This document shows positions 27,270 to 38,640 of a stretch of DNA of 64,000 bases, one piece after another; within the stretch, counting starts at the first letter, position 1; every line of letters begins with the position of its first letter. The translations under genes were made by a program, and so were the position numbers. A model generated the notes under the pieces. It did no database searches, was not told the DNA's origin, and was given only the letters and a program-made list of their open reading frames with translations. The stretch comes from Penaeus vannamei. Its lineage: Eukaryota; Arthropoda; Malacostraca; Decapoda; Penaeidae. The stretch lies in the NCBI RefSeq assembly GCF_042767895.1, contig NC_091571.1:19189779-19253778 (forward strand), given 5' to 3'.

Positions 27270-27759
27270 CCTAACCTAACCTAACCTAACCTAACCTAAC
27301 CTAACCTAACCTAACCTAACCTAACCTAACCTAACCAAACCTAACCTAACCTAACCTAAACCTAATCTAAACCAACCTAACCTAACCTAACCTAACCTAC
27401 CTAACCTAACCCTAACCTAAACTAACCTAAACTAACCTAACACAACCTAACCAAACCTAACCTAACCTAACCTAACCTAATCTAATCTAACCTAACCTAC
27501 CCTAACCTAACCTTGCCCTCCCCTGCCCTATCCTCACCTAACCCTAACCCTAGCCCTCACCCTAACGCTAACCCTAACCGAACCTAACCTAACCTAACCT
27601 AACCTAACCTAACCTAACCTAACCTAACCTAACCTAACCTAACCTAACCTAACCTAACCTAACCTAACCTAACCTAACCTAACCTAACCTAAACCTAACC
27701 TAACCTAACCTAACCTAATCTAAACTAACCTAACCTAACCTAACCTAACCTAATCTAAT
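27270..27759 (-). repeat. Interstitial telomeric block 3, (CCTAA)n with CCCTAA patch
   Basis: About 490 bp of CCTAA repeats. The middle (27510-27585) is degenerate and C-rich, with several CCCTAA hexamers (ACCCTAACCCTAGCCC, ACGCTAACCCTAACC). Both ends match block 2 exactly in structure, and the satellite sequence to the right also matches that next to block 2 for several hundred bases. Confidence 0.97.
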
Positions 27760-30700
27760 ACGCTCGATTTTGCCAATTTTTCGACTTGGCCTTTATTTCA
27801 TTATAAATGGACTGAATAATAATTATTATTATCATTATTATTATTACTGTCATCAATCTTATTATTATTATCATTATAGTCATTAACATCATGATTATCA
27901 TCATTATTATCATCATTATTGCAGTTATAATGATTATTATGCTAATTATCATAGCTATTTTCATCATCATAACTATTTTTATAATGAAAATAGCAATAAT
28001 GATAATTTTAGAAATAATAATGATAATAGTAATAATAAAATGACAATGATAATGATGTTATTATTATTTCTATTGTCTATATTAGTCTGAAAATTATTGG
28101 AATAGAGTTGATTATTGCTATTGTTGCAGTAATTATCAAAATTATCATTATAATTATGATTGTATCATTATTATAATTATAATTATGATTTTATCATTAT
28201 TATCATTATTATGGTCATTATCATTGTCATTATCATCATAATTATCCTCATTATTGGATATAATGAAGGAATTATCATGAAAATCATCACAATTACCTGA
28301 ATTAATGTTAAAATCCACTTAATTACCAATAAAAAGCCAAGAAGTTTTTTATGCTTCTCTCATAAGGCTGTAATACGATATATTTTGCCGTTTTTTCGAC
28401 ATTGGGATTTTATTACTTTTGGCCTTTATTTCATTATAAATGGACTGGATAATAATTATTATCATCATTATTATCATTACTGTCATTATTCTTATGATTA
28501 TTATAATTATAGTCATTATCATCATGATTATCATAATTATTATCAACCTTATTGCAGTTATAATGATTATTATACTAACTATTATAGCTATTTTCATCAT
28601 AACTATTTTTATAATGATAATAGCAATAATGATAATTTTAGAAATAATAATGACAATAGTAAAATTTATAATGACAATGATAATGATGTTATTATTATTT
28701 CTATATTCATTATTAGTCTGAAAATTATTGGAATAGAGTTGATTATTGCTATTATTGAAGAAATTATTAAAATAATCATTATAATTATGATTTTATCATT
28801 ATTATCATTATTATTGTCATTATCATTGTCATTTTCATCAAAATTATCTTCAATATTGCATATAATGGAGGAATTATCATGAAAACCATCACAATTACCT
28901 GAATTAATGTTAGAATCCTCATAATTACCTATAAAAAGCGAAAAGGTTTTTTTAACGTTTCTCTGAAAAGGCTGTAATACGCTAGATTTTGCCGTTTTTT
29001 ACGACTTTTTCGATTTTATTACTTTTGGCCTTTATTTAATTATATATTGACTGGATGATAAATATTATCATCGTTATTATCATTACTGTCATTATTGTTA
29101 TGATTATTATCATTATAGTCATTATCATCATGATTATCATAATTATTATCATCATTATTGCAGCTTTAATGATTATTATGCTAATTATTATAGCTATTTT
29201 CATCATCCTAACTATTTTTATAATGATAATAGCAATAATGATAATTTTTGAAATAATAATGACAATAATAATAATTATAATGACAATGATAATGATGTTA
29301 TTATTATTTCTATTGTCATTATTAGTCGGAAAATTATGGGAATATAGATAATTATTGCTATTATTGCAGTAATTATCAAAATTATCATTACAATTATGAT
29401 TTTATTATTATTATCATTATTATTGTCATTATCATTGTCATTATCATCACAATTATCATCATTATTGCATATAATGAAGGAATTATCATCACAATCATCA
29501 CAATTACCCGAATTAATGTTAAAATCCTCATAATTACTAATAAAAAGCAATTTTTTTTCGGTTTTCTCCAAAGGCTGTAATACGCTAGATTTTGTTTTTT
29601 TTTCGACTTTTTGGATGTTATTACTTTTGGCCTTTATTTCATTATGAATGCACTGCATAATAATTATTATCATTACTGCAGTTATAATGATTATTATGCT
29701 AATTATTATAGCTATTTTCATGATCATAACTATTTTTATAATGATAATAGCAATGATGATAATTTTAGAAATAATAATGACAATGGTAATAATTATAATG
29801 ACAACGATAATGATGTCATTATTATTTCTATTGTCATTATTAGTCAGAAAATTATTGGAATAGAGTTGATTATTGCTATTATTGCAGTAATTATCAAAAT
29901 CATCATTATAATTACGATTTTATCATTATTATTGTCATTAACATTGTCATTATCATCATAATTATCATTATTGCATATAAAGAAGGAATTATCATGAAAA
30001 TCATCACAATTACCTGAATTAATGTTAGAATCCTCATAATTACCAATAAAAAGCGAAAAGGTTTTTTTTCGACGGCTGTGATACGCTATATTTTGCCGTT
30101 TTTTCGACTTTTGGGATTTTATTACTTTTGTTCATGATTTCATTATAAATGGACTGGATAATAATCATTATCATCATTGTTATCATTACTGTCATTATTC
30201 TTATGATTATTATCATTATAGTCATTATCATCATGATTATCATCATTATTATCATCATTATAGCAGTTATAATGATTATCATGCTAATTATTATAGCTAT
30301 TTTCATCACCATAACTATTTTTATAATGATAATAGCAATAATGATAATTTTAGAAATGATATTGACAATAGTAATAATCATAATGACAATGATAATGATG
30401 TTATTATTATTTATATTGTCATTATTAGTCTGAAAATTATCGGAATGGAGTTGATTTTTTCTTTTATTGCAGTAATTATCAAAATTATCCTTATAATTAT
30501 GATTTTTTCATTATTATCATTATTATTGTCATTATCATTGTCATTATTATCATAATTATCATCATTATTGCATATAATGAAGGAATTATCATGAAAATCA
30601 TCACAATTATCTGAATTAATGTTAAAATCCTTATAATTAGCAATAAAAAACGAAAAGGATTTTTTTTCGACGTTTCTCTCAGAAAGCTGTAATACTTTAG

Positions 30701-32776
30701 ATTTTGCCGTTTTATCGACTTATGTAATTTTATTACTTTTGGCCTTGATTTCATTATAAATTCACTGGATAATAATTATCATCATTATTACCATTATTGT
30801 CATTATTCTTATGATTATTACCATTATAGTCATTATCATCATGATTATCATCATTATTATCATTATTGCAGTTATAATGATTATTATGCTAATTATTATA
30901 GCTATTTTCATCATCATAACTATTTTTATAACGAAAATAGCAATAATGATAATTTTAGAAATAATGACATTAGTAATAATTATAATGACAATGATAATTA
31001 TGTTATTATTATTTCTTTTGTCATTATTAGTCTGAAAATTATTGGAATAGAGTTGATTATTGCTATTATTGCAGTAATTATCAAAATTATCATTATAATT
31101 ATGATTTTATCATTATCAATATTATTATCATTATCATTGTCATTATCATCATAATTATCAGTCACTATCATCATAATTATCATCATTAATGCATATAATG
31201 AAGGAATTATCATGAAAATCATCACAATTACCTGAATTAATGTTAAAATCCTCATAATTACCAATAAAAAGCGAAAAGTTTTTTTTTCGAAGTTTCTCAC
31301 ACAAGGTTGTAATAAGCTAGATTTTGCCGTTTTTTTTTTCGAATTCTTGGATTTTATTACTCTTGGCCTTGATTTCATTATAAATGGACTGGATAATAAT
31401 TATTATCATCACTATTATCTTTGCTGTCATTATCCTTATCATTATTATCATTATAGTAATTATCATCATGATTATCATCATTATTATCATCATTATTGCA
31501 GTTATAATGATTATTATGCTAATTATTATAGCTATTTTCATCATCATAACTATTTATATAATGATAATAGCAATAATGATAATTTTAGAAATGATAATGA
31601 CAATAGTAATAATTATAATGACAATGATAATGATGTTATTATTATTTCTATTGTCATTATTAGTCTTAAAATTATTGGAATAGAGTTGATTATTGCTATT
31701 ATTGAAGTAATTATCAAAATTATCCTTATAATTATGATTTTTTCATTGTTATCATTATTATTGTCATTATCATTGTCATTATGATCATGATTATCATGAT
31801 TATTACATATAATGAAGGAATTATCATGAAAATCATCACAATTACCTGAATTAATGTTAAAACCCTCATAATTACTAATAAAAAGCTAAAAGGGTTTTTT
31901 TCGACGTAATAAGCTAGATTTTGCCATTTTTCGACTTTGGGGATTTTATTACTTTAGGGCTTTATTTCATTATAAATGGACTGGATAATAATTATTATCA
32001 TCATTATTATCATTACTGTCATTATTCTTATGATTATTAACATTATAGTCATTATCATCATGATTATCATCATTTTTATCATCATTATTGCAGTTATAAT
32101 GATTATTATGCTAATTATTGTAGCTATTTTCATCATCATAACTATTTTTATAATGATAATAGCAATAATGATAATTTTCGAAATAATAATGACAATAGTA
32201 ATAATTATAATGACAATGATAATGATGTTATTATTATTTCTATTGTCATTATTACTCTGAAAATTAATGGAATAGAGTTGATTATCGCTATTATTGCAGT
32301 AATTATCAAAATTATCATTATGATTATGATTTTATCATTATTATCATTATGATTGTCATTATCACTGTCATTATCATCATAACTATCATCATTATTGCAT
32401 ATAATTAAGGAATTATCAGGAAAAGCATCACAATTACCTGAATTAATGTTAAAATCTTCATAATTACCAATAAAAAGCGAAAAGGTTTTTTTTTCGATGT
32501 TTCTCTCAATAATCTGTAATACGCTAGATTTTGCCTTTTTATCATTACTGTCATTATTCTTATGATTAATATCATTATAATCATTATCATCATGATTATC
32601 ATCATTATTATCATCATTATTGCAGTTATAATGATTATTATGCTAATTATTATAGCTATTTTCATCATCATAACTATTTTTATAATGACAATAGCAATAG
32701 TGATAATTTTAGAAATAATAATGACAATAGAAATAATTATAATGACAATGATAATGATGTTATTATTATTTCTACG

Positions 32777-33826
32777 GGCTACCCTCGCCCATACATCCCG
32801 CCTTCCGTCCGCCGGCGATTCTTCGATGCCTACCACCAGCATCGCGGCATCCGGGCCACCCAACACCTCATCCGCAGCGAGGTCGTCTGGCCCGCCATCA
32901 ACAAGGACGTTCGGCAGTGGTGTCGTTCCTGTATCGAATGCCAAAGAAACAAGATCCACAGGCACACCAAATCCCCCCTCCAGACCTTTCCTATTCCAGA
33001 CAGTAGGTTCCAACACGTCCACATAGACATAGTGAGACCCTTGCCCATGGACGACGGCTACAGCTACATCCTGACGATGATCGACCGCTTCACCAGATGG
33101 CCCGAGGCTAAGCCCTTCCGCGACATCACTGCAGCGACAGTCGCCAAGACCTTCAATACCTGGATCTCCCGCTTCGGCGCCAATACAAACCAGTTCGAGT
33201 CCGAACTTTGGCGCCACCTAATGATCCTGCTCGGGTCCAAAAGAATCAGGACGACTGCTTACCAACCCTGCGCCAACGGCATGGTCGAGCGACTCCACCG
33301 GCATATGAAGCAGGCCCTAACATCATCCTCCCCTAACAGGAGATGGGTCGACCAACTTCCTCATGTCTTCCTCAACATCCGGACGTCGTTCAAAGAGGAC
33401 CTGCAGTGCACCAGCGCAGAAATGGTCTACGGGACAACGCTCGCCCTCCCTGCAGATTTCCTTGTCACAGGCAGCAACTTCGAACCCGGGACCTTCGGCA
33501 AACAACTCTGCGAACGAATGGCCCGGGTACGCAGCCGACCGACGAGACCCATCCGACAACAGTACATATACATGCCTCCAGGACTCCAGGATTGCTCTCA
33601 CGTCTTCATGAGATAACATCCCAGACCTCCTCTCTGTCCTCCGTACGAGGGTCCATTCCCGGTCATCCGAAGAGGCGACAAGACGATCACCATCCACCGG
33701 CCAAAGGGAGAAGACACCGCGACCATCGACCGCGCCAAACTCGCACACCTGCAGCAGCCCTTCAGGATCGCCAGAGTCCGTTTCGCGACCGCGAAACTAG
33801 AGGGGGAGTGCTGTAGCGGTTCCTGA
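32777..33826 (+). pseudogene. Ty3/gypsy-type integrase, 3' part of pol (defective)
   Basis: Integrase inserts retrotransposon cDNA into chromosomes. One frame runs from 32777 to a TGA at 33824, broken by a TAA at 33614. It begins inside the HHCC zinc-binding domain (YHQHRGIRATQHLI ... WCRSCIECQRNK). The catalytic core follows with HVHIDIV and YILTMIDRFTRWPEA, then LLGSKRIRTTAYQPCANGMV and ERLHRHMK. Where the family has a TDRGxQF-like segment carrying the second catalytic aspartate, this copy reads FGANTNQFESELW, so that residue is deleted. The C-terminal part has PPYEGPFPVIRRGDKTI and ATIDRAKLAHLQ, typical of gypsy elements of metazoans. Protease, RT and RNase H are absent: the fragment starts abruptly in satellite DNA. 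It is clearly non-functional. Confidence 0.9.
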
Positions 33827-34165
33827 TTGGCCATCAATCTAGAACCGCACATGACCTGTTATTGGCCGACCCCTGCTTCGGGACCGCCCTAATCGGCCGA
33901 GTTAATATCGCCGGTCAGGTACTTAAGCCGCCGGACCTGAGGTGGAATCAGGGTTTACCTGGACCTCCAAGGTTTTTTTCATTGTTGCTTTCGTGGGAGA
34001 CTAAAGAGAGCGATTTGACACCCCCACGGCGAGCTCGATGATCTGGCCCTTGTGCTGATAACTTTGGGTGTTATCGTGCACTACCTTGCTTTGAGGCTAG
34101 TGATTTTAATTGTAAGCCCAGGGTGCTTGCAATTAAAATCACGAAGCACTATCAAATCAGCTCTT
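33812..34165 (+). mobile_element. Partial gypsy 3' LTR
   Basis: Directly after a purine tract (CTAGAGGGGGAGTGC), which would be the polypurine primer, a TGTAGCGG sequence starts, the usual LTR beginning for this type. The integrase frame runs 15 bases into it. No matching ...CTACA end was found before LINE-2 sequence begins, so the LTR is probably truncated. The right boundary is a guess. Confidence 0.6.
34100..34142. repeat. Hairpin-forming inverted repeat
   Basis: 18-bp arms (34100-34117 and 34125-34142) pair with one mismatch around a 7-bp loop; the core is GTGATTTTAATTG and its complement. It lies at the border between the gypsy LTR and LINE-2. Confidence 0.85.
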
Positions 34166-34369
34166 TTACTGCGAGGTGTCGGCCGGACATATAAGGGCTC
34201 ACGCCCGTTCGGCAGGGTCCCGACCCCGACCGACCCTAACACACAAAGAGAGCTGTTTTACCAGTGTGCCTTCTTTTTTTGAAACCCATTTCCACCCTTT
34301 CATCGTCCTGTCATTAGCCTTGGCTAGACTCCCTACCTCCCATCATCATCACCCTTACGCGATGCCACC

Positions 34370-35430
34370 ATGGGTCATGTGATCAAATTATCATACTCTG
34401 GAGAGCCCATCTCCTGTGAGGTGGCTCTCCAGAAAATCTTCTCCATCACAGAAGTTGCTGTCACGCACTGCTTCAAAGTGCATAATGGCTACAAAGTTGT
34501 TCTTGCCAAGAAAGAACAGCTGACCCCTTTCCTTTCGACTACTGGCCAGAGAAAACTCGCTGATCATGGTTTTAAACCTCTCCCCTCCCCGGAAACGAAG
34601 GCTAAGTGCACGGTCGTGGCTAAAAAGATCGACAAGACAATCCTGCCACGATCGTGCCAAGCCATCCAGGAGGAAGTCAGCACCATGAACAATGTCACTG
34701 TGGTGGATGTTTACAAACCACCAGAGTCGCGAATCCTTAAGATTCGCTGCTCAGCCCCCGAGGAAGCACAGAAGCAAACATAGTCCCTATCATGCTTCAA
34801 AGAAACGGTTTCCCCAACATTGTGATCCCTGAGGAAATCTTCGAAGACCAAAACCTGTACATACCTGAATTTCACACACAAACAAACACTCACACCGAGG
34901 CCGGAGAAGCGACCATGACATCCACACAGCCCTCTACCTCTCACTCACACGGACTCCCACAACCACTACCACAACGAATACATAAAGAAACTGCACAAAA
35001 GAAAACTACACCAGATACTTCTGACAACAAACGCAAACATACCTTACCACCAGACATGCACACCAAAAAAGACAAAAAAGACCCTGAGCTCTCGGCCCCC
35101 GAGGCTCGTCACGTTCACGACGATACTATCTTGTCGGATTCCGACAGTAGCGAGAGCCTCGAGATCGATGTCGGTCTCGGGGAAGGCCCCGGTGCCTCCT
35201 CGCTGACTGCTCCCCTCGAGGGAGCAGGTCCTGTTCTCCCTGTCAGGGGAACTTTCGGGAGACGAGGAAGTATCGGGAATTGGTCCGCCGATTCCCCAGA
35301 ATTCCGAGTCTCCCAGTTTCAGGAATCCCTTCCTGACCTTGACAAGCCCTCGACGGGGGCTCGCTCCCGTCGTTACCGGGAGCAACAAACGCCACACAAG
35401 GTGAGACCGCAACATCCGGACTCACCATGA
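34370..35430 (+). pseudogene. LINE-2 ORF1 (nucleic-acid-binding gag-like), frameshifted
   Basis: The start at 34370 sits in GCCACCATGG, an ideal animal translation-start context, which is why I prefer it to the ATG at 34362. The first frame gives 137 residues (MGHVIKLSYSGEPISC..., KVVLAKKEQLTPF) and stops at 34783. A different frame resumes at 34792 with IVIPEEIFEDQNLYIPEF and runs to 35430. This second part is rich in Ser, Thr, Pro and His and has an acidic patch (SDSDSSESLEID), a common ORF1 tail composition. I see no CCHC zinc knuckle where one would be expected between the parts, so that piece may have been deleted. The stop overlaps the ORF2 start as ATGA. Confidence 0.65.
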
Positions 35431-38190
35431 GTGGCGTGCTGACAATCGTGCAAGCGAATGTAAGATCATTTTTCAATATACGTAACATTTTTTACGATTT
35501 CCTCGATCGGGAATGTCCTAACGTGGTTCTTTTAAATTCCACCTCTATCACTAACTCCTATGCTATCAAACACTTCGGCTACACGTCAAGACAGTCACGA
35601 AACGGCTGGTTCGTAGGGTCCTGCATCCTCGTCAAATCCACCCTTCATTTCGAATTCATTTCACCCCCATTCATCCATCCAGACTTCATGGCTGTAAAGC
35701 TATTCACCCAGCAGGGCCCTATAATGATTGCCACGGCCTATATCAGACCAAATTCAAACTTGCCACTTTCAGATTTCAATAAATTATTCAGCTATAATAA
35801 TCTTCCAGCCTTCTTCGCCGAGGATGTCAACGCATCACATATCACTACACCACACAACCACGAATGCACACGGTAGACAGCTCTTGTCTATTTTCAACAC
35901 AAAAAGACTACATTACATAGGACCCGACTTCCACACCACAATCACGGCTAGGGGAAAAGGCAGACCTGATCTCGTGTTCGGGAACAGGGCCGCCCTCCCC
36001 TACCACACACACCTACAACCAGGTCCGAACATCGGTTCTGACCACATACCCGTGATCATAAAACTTTCCACCTCACCTATACATAACAAAGAAACGCCAT
36101 CCTTCCGGTATAAGAAAGCAGATTGGAACAATTTTAAATCTTATCTTTCAGATCAAAATTTCGACTTTAACCTTGACAGAGAAAATGTTCTCGAAATAGA
36201 TAGGCACTGGTATCATCTCTTTGCTTGGAATTCAGCAGCAATACTCCGATCCATCCCACGAGAGCGTTACAAAATACGTAAATCATTCCATCCAAGCGAG
36301 AGAACCAAGCGTCTCCTGACCTGCTACAGGGATCGTTTTCTCCAAAATATTCAGAATTTACACCGAGTTCGGTGGGACCTCACTATCCTCAGAAACCATG
36401 TCATAGATAGTTTTGATAATAACCGCAAAATTCATTGGCAAAATTTGATTAAACAAACAGAATCGATGCGAGTTCGCAATCCACGGGAATTTTGCCAAAA
36501 GATTAAACAGTTAAAAGGCAGTAACTTCCCTCCCTTCAGTCACCTCCTCAAGGACAACACTCAAGTTTCAGATCCCGTGGATGTTATCAAAATTTTTCGT
36601 GATCACTGGCAAACTGTATTCTATCCTCATGAACCACACCCCTTTTTTAATGAACATTTTCAATCCATCAACACCTGGAGCCAAGAACACAGGATAGAAA
36701 CAGAGCCAGAGCCAATTATCCACATGGATAGGCTGGACGACACATGCGAACTCCGTGCTCCCATCTTGATGGAGGAGATTAAACAAATAATAAAGAGTTT
36801 TCCTCGTAAGGCTCTGGGCTCCTCTCAGATCGGGCGTGACGCACTCCTTCATCTTCCTGACAACGTTTTACGAGCTATGACGCACCTGTACAATACCTCT
36901 CTTGCTTCTGGCTACTTTCCTGCTCCCTTTAAGACTGCTATCGTGGCCCTCATACCTAAGCCAAACAAAGACCTCACTGACCCCAAGAATTACCGCCCAA
37001 TTAGTTTACTGGAGACATTAGGCAAAATTTTTTGAAAGAGTCATTAATTCCCGACTAAGGTGGTATCTCGACGACCATGACCTACTTTCTTCCAAACAAT
37101 TTGGCTTTCGCTCTCACCGCTCGACTACTGACGCACTGAACCTACTGACTAACTACTGTCTTAACAACAAAGACAGACGACTTAAGACGGTCCTCGTGAC
37201 CAAAGACGTGGAGCAAGCCTTCGACACGGTCTGGCATGCTGGCTTGAAGTACAAAATCTGCACTAAATTCAATTTTCCCTCGTGCACCAAGAAGCTGCAA
37301 ATTGCAGCTTCTTGGATGACCGTAAATTAAAGCTTAAATTTAAAGGCAAAGTTTCCTCTACAATCAATATGCACGCAGGTGCACCTCAAGGCAGCATAAT
37401 CAGCCCAACACTATGCATATTATACACTAATGACCTCCCCGACCCCACCTTCCCTGATTCACTGACGTTACTTTACGCTGACGACTGCACGCACTTAGCT
37501 AGACACGATTCGCTCGCTGGTGTCGTCCGACGAATCAACGACGAGCTTGACACCGTCTCTCGATGGGAGCACAAATGGCTTATCAAAACTAACTCGACAA
37601 ATACATAAGTCCTCTTTATAAACCCAAGACACAATCCTCCTTACGATCCAATATACCTAAACTCTTTCGACAGACTACAAGCACCTCTTCAAATAACACA
37701 CTCTTGCACCGTCCTCGGTGTCACTTTTGACACCATGTTTAGATTTCATTATCATACCTCTTCAAAAGCCGCATTGGCTAGAAAGACCTTACAATCGCTT
37801 TATCGATTCAGATGCGCTGCCTCGCGCACGAAGCTGCACCTGCTCAGAGCACTCATCACACCACTCCTCACGTACGCACAACTCACACTTACACTCGCCG
37901 CACAAATAAACAGACGCAAGCTACAGATCGTCCTGAACAAAGCACTTCGCTGGGTCTACAGCGTGGCGTGGGACGACTTTGTGTCAACAGCACGATTACA
38001 CGAGAGGGCAGCGGTGCTCCCGCTGAACCTCGTGTGGCGATGGATGATTTGTAAACAACTCGACAAACTCCGTGCATGGTGCCCCGACTGGATAGAGCGC
38101 TCCAGCGCCTTCATCCAGGGACGGAGGAGCGGGATAGGCCGTGATCTCTTTTCTCTGGACTGGTCTGAGGAGATTGAGCCAGCTTTCTGA
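35427..38190 (+). pseudogene. LINE-2 ORF2: endonuclease plus reverse transcriptase, disrupted
   Basis: The encoded enzyme would nick target DNA and reverse-transcribe the element. The frame starts at 35427, overlapping ORF1. The endonuclease begins with VQANVRSFFNIRNIF and VVLLNSTSI and reaches a decayed FFAEDVNASHI (normally IGDFNAxH). Frame changes fall near 35860, near 37030 in an A/T run, and near 37300. RT motifs are NYRPISLLETLGKIF, KQFGFRSHRSTTDAL, VTKDVEQAFDTVWH (motif A, Asp present), GAPQGSIISPTL (motif B) and LLYADDCTHLA (motif C, both Asp present). A TAA at 37606 is followed in frame by VLFINPRHNPP and the thumb region, ending at 38190. The RT active site is intact, but at least three frameshifts and one nonsense codon kill the gene. 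Confidence 0.85.
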
Positions 38191-38640
38191 GCTTGGCAGC
38201 GCCTTCTTTTCCTTTGTGCACTCTCTCACTTCCTTCTATCTTTCTCGCTCTCCCCTCTCATGTTTTATTTTATTGTTGTTATTAATTTAACCACTTAGCA
38301 TGGTTTTAACTCTCCCGAGAAATGGACAGCCACGCTGTGCGTGAGGGAACACTCCGAGTCCCGCCACATCACGATGTGACGGGCCCCGGGAGGTCCTTGG
38401 CTCGGCTCATTTCTCCTGTTTTGTGTTTGTTTGTTTTTTAATGTTTTAAATGTTCATTTTAACGTTCACTTTTATTTTATTTACTCGTTTAATCATTGTT
38501 TTTAATGCATGTAGTTGTTTCTTTTACAGTGTAGTTTTAACTTGTTTGTGTTTTAAGTTCTTTTAAGTTAAGTTTTTAAGTTTTGTTTTTGTGTTTTTAA
38601 GTTCTTTTAAGTTTAAGTTCGTTCTCGTTCTCCAACGGAA

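Larger units (their letters stand above)
20753..32774 (-). repeat. Satellite B, left block (~600-bp monomers, minus orientation)
   Basis: A second subfamily starts abruptly after CATCTATAAT at about 20752, with box orientation reversed again. Monomers average ~600 bp (for example starts of the ATGGACTGGATAAT word near 28440, 29055, 29648, 30149, 31384 and 31976). The box differs from A in a consistent way: GGCCTTTATTTCATTATAAA and ATGGACTGG replace TAGCCTTTTTCTTATTATAG and ATGGGCTTT, and the left side reads AATTCCTTCATTATATGCA. The core AGATTTTGCCG and the TTTTTCGAC pair are common to both, so A and B descend from one monomer. Some units are shortened (22440-22620). Three telomeric blocks lie inside at 23450, 24619 and 27270. 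It ends where transposon sequence begins at ~32775. Confidence 0.92.
34180..38640 (+). mobile_element. LINE-2: APE-type non-LTR retrotransposon, near full length
   Basis: The plus-strand element has a 5' leader (about 34180-34369, with ACATATAAGGGC and GC-rich sequence), ORF1 (34370-35430), ORF2 (35427-38190) with endonuclease and reverse transcriptase, and a T-rich 3' UTR with repeated TTTTAAGTT words. There is no RNase H domain. It resembles Jockey/CR1-like LINEs, but the clade is not resolved from motifs alone. It follows the gypsy LTR fragment and shares the island between the two inverted satellite B blocks. I found no poly(A) tail or target-site duplication, so both ends are approximate. 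Confidence 0.8.

Noticed and set aside
27510..27585. Vertebrate telomere (TTAGGG) contamination
   Set aside because: The patch is short, impure and embedded in arthropod-type TTAGG repeats continuous with satellite B.
23450..27759. A true chromosome end or an endogenous virus inserted in telomere repeats
   Set aside because: Telomeric blocks are flanked on both sides by satellite B, and no viral gene is visible anywhere in the window.
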